A stretch of 53,667 bases of DNA, taken from contig JBBHKE010000814.1 of assembly GCA_037447655.1 (NCBI GenBank), positions 46,063-99,729 of the forward strand, read 5' to 3'. The stretch is from Zygnema cylindricum (taxonomy: Eukaryota; Streptophyta; Zygnematophyceae; Zygnematales; Zygnemataceae). The notes below the pieces were generated by a model. It was not told the origin of the DNA, ran no database searches, and saw only the letters and a list, made by a program, of their open reading frames with translations. The translations under genes were made by a program, and so were the position numbers. Shown in pieces: positions 52,738 through 53,667 of the stretch; the first letter of the stretch is position 1; every line of letters starts with the position of its first letter.

Positions 52738-53030
52738 CAGTGTTCGCTCTGGTTCCTCCTAGGTAAGCGAAACTTGACGTCCCCAAGGATAGAGGAGTTG
52801 AAGTTGGGAGCGGGTTAACGACAATTTCTACGTCCCAAAGGATAGAGGAGTTGAATGACTTCCGTGGTAAGTCTTATGGTAGCCACCAGTGCTCGCTCCG
52901 GTTCCTCCTGGGTAAGCGAAACTCGACGTCCCCAAGGATAGAGGAGTTGAAGTTGGGAGCGGGTTAACGACAATTTCGACGTCCCAAAGGATAGAGGAGT
53001 TGAAGTGGGAGCAGGTTAACGACAATTTCT
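52706..53030. repeat. 149-bp tandem repeat with shorter sub-repeats in gypsy F
   Basis: Two copies start ATGACTT(T/C)CGTGGTAAG at 52706 and 52855. Within them GGATAGAGGAGTTGAAG and GGGTTAACGACAATTTC recur four and three times. It lies in the Gag region; copy number could vary between relatives. Confidence 0.85.
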
Positions 53031-53092
53031 CCTTCTATAGTGAATAGTGTGAACTACATCATTTCTTTAGGACCTCCGTCCTTTCGGAAGCA

Positions 53093-53667
53093 TTACGTTT
53101 CTTTGTGCTCGAAGAAGCCGCAAGCCTTGCATTTTGTTCCTTCGGAGTTGTATTTACCGCAAATTTCATTTGAGATATGGGCGTCATCAAACTTTGGAAG
53201 TTTTATTTGTCGCAGCTGAGACTGCGACATTTTGGCAGTTTCTCCGCGAGGAGTCGGACAGTAAGTGTCCTTGGTTACTGGCGTCTTCTCCCCCCCTCCT
53301 TCCCCTTTTAGCCTTTCTTGTTGCATCTAGGTTCTTTGTACACATTCTTTCTCCCATTCCTTTAGTTTCAAGGCCAAATCCGATTTAAGTTTTCGTGTAC
53401 AGTGCTTCCACCCATGACCCGATTGTTGACAATTTAGGCAATTTCTCCCATTCCTTTAGTTTCAAGGCCAAATCCGATTTAAGTTTTCGTGTACAGTGCT
53501 TCCACCCATGACCCGATTGTTGACAATTTAGGCAATTGTAAAGGAAAACTCTGTCATTTGCTCCTATTACCGATTTTTGACCTGATGTCAGCCACTTGTT
53601 TCCCTTTGAGCTTCTGTAAAGCTTGAAGTTCAACCTTTTCTTCCTCACTCAAAGAGGTCTCCCCGGC
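53093..53667 (-). pseudogene. Gypsy F Gag zinc-knuckle region, cut by the window edge
   Basis: Minus strand: CLNCQQSGHGWKHC (a CCHC knuckle) within the 53648-53385 frame, then a second cysteine cluster, CGKYNSEGTKCKACGFFEH, within 53326-53093. The 94-bp duplication at 53351-53538 repeats the knuckle DNA in another frame, so the second copy is not translated as a knuckle. The Gag N-terminus and 5' LTR lie beyond 53667. Confidence 0.7.
53351..53538. repeat. 94-bp tandem duplication over a zinc knuckle
   Basis: Copies at 53351-53444 and 53445-53538 start CTCCCATTCCTTTAG. Ninety-four is not a multiple of three, so the duplication shifts the Gag frame. Confidence 0.9.

Larger units (their letters stand above)
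40228..53667 (-). mobile_element. Gypsy element F: Ty3/gypsy retrotransposon with PHD finger, split by copia E
   Basis: A minus-strand Ty3/gypsy element running from beyond the right edge (gag) down to about 40230. The order along it is Gag and zinc knuckles (53.6-52.1 kb), protease (52.1-51.3), linker, RT and RNase H (49.9-48.1), integrase zinc site (48.1-47.9), copia E (47934-41469), integrase core (41.46-40.5) and PHD finger (40.44-40.28). A purine tract, AAAAGGGGGGGAAA on the minus strand, lies at about 40229-40243, but no LTR follows it. Many stops: an old element. Confidence 0.85.

Overview
This is a repeat-rich nuclear window from a eukaryote, and almost everything that can be recognised in it is transposable element. 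I found no convincing host gene, rRNA, tRNA gene or CRISPR array. The best clue to the host is in the retrotransposon primer sites. The Ty3 element at 28.1-39.5 kb has TGGTATCAAAGC, one mismatch from the plant-type initiator tRNA-Met 3' end. The Ty1/copia elements carry GGTTATGGGCCCACC, which matches the anticodon arm of plant-type initiator tRNA-Met better than the animal type (tRNA sequences recalled from memory). The copia LTRs also carry W-box pairs. Together these suggest a green-lineage host (land plant or streptophyte alga), but I cannot name it.

Layout. 1-5.1 kb: a decayed DNA transposon with a broken DDE_1/CENP-B-type transposase on the minus strand, clusters of GACGAC hairpin repeats and CT-rich low-complexity DNA. 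5.1-16.9 kb: old plus-strand copia element B, split by young minus-strand copia element A (8069-14518), which has an unbroken 1452-codon gag-pol frame, near-identical LTRs and a 5-bp target duplication. 16.9-18.6 kb: remnants of another DNA transposon and unassigned DNA. 18.6-25.0 kb: a 6.5-kb block bounded by a perfect 19-bp CACTA-type inverted repeat. It holds 0.5-kb direct repeats, three diverged 0.8-kb tandem units, a hAT-like MITE with an 8-bp target duplication, and an assembly gap. 25.0-28.1 kb: unassigned DNA, then the 5' part of another copia element (G). 28.1-39.5 kb: Ty3/gypsy element D with a chromodomain-like end; its 3' LTR is split by copia element C (34732-38987), a gag-bearing derivative with most of pol deleted. 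39.5-40.2 kb: a second copy of the 17-kb DNA transposon fragment. 40.2-53.7 kb: minus-strand Ty3/gypsy element F, whose integrase ends in a PHD-type zinc finger. F is split inside the integrase by decayed copia element E (41469-47934) and runs off the right edge.

A, B, C and E form one copia superfamily with about 1.0-1.2-kb LTRs. They share a half-tRNA primer site, a 38-bp direct/inverted repeat module, an antisense tRNA-like segment and (in A, B and E) paired W-boxes. A is the only element that looks able to supply all retrotransposition functions. C looks dependent on proteins supplied in trans. The nesting gives relative ages: F before E, D before C, B before A. Most interesting are the copia start codon lying inside the primer-binding site opposite the tRNA anticodon, the PHD finger on F, and the stitched-together element C.
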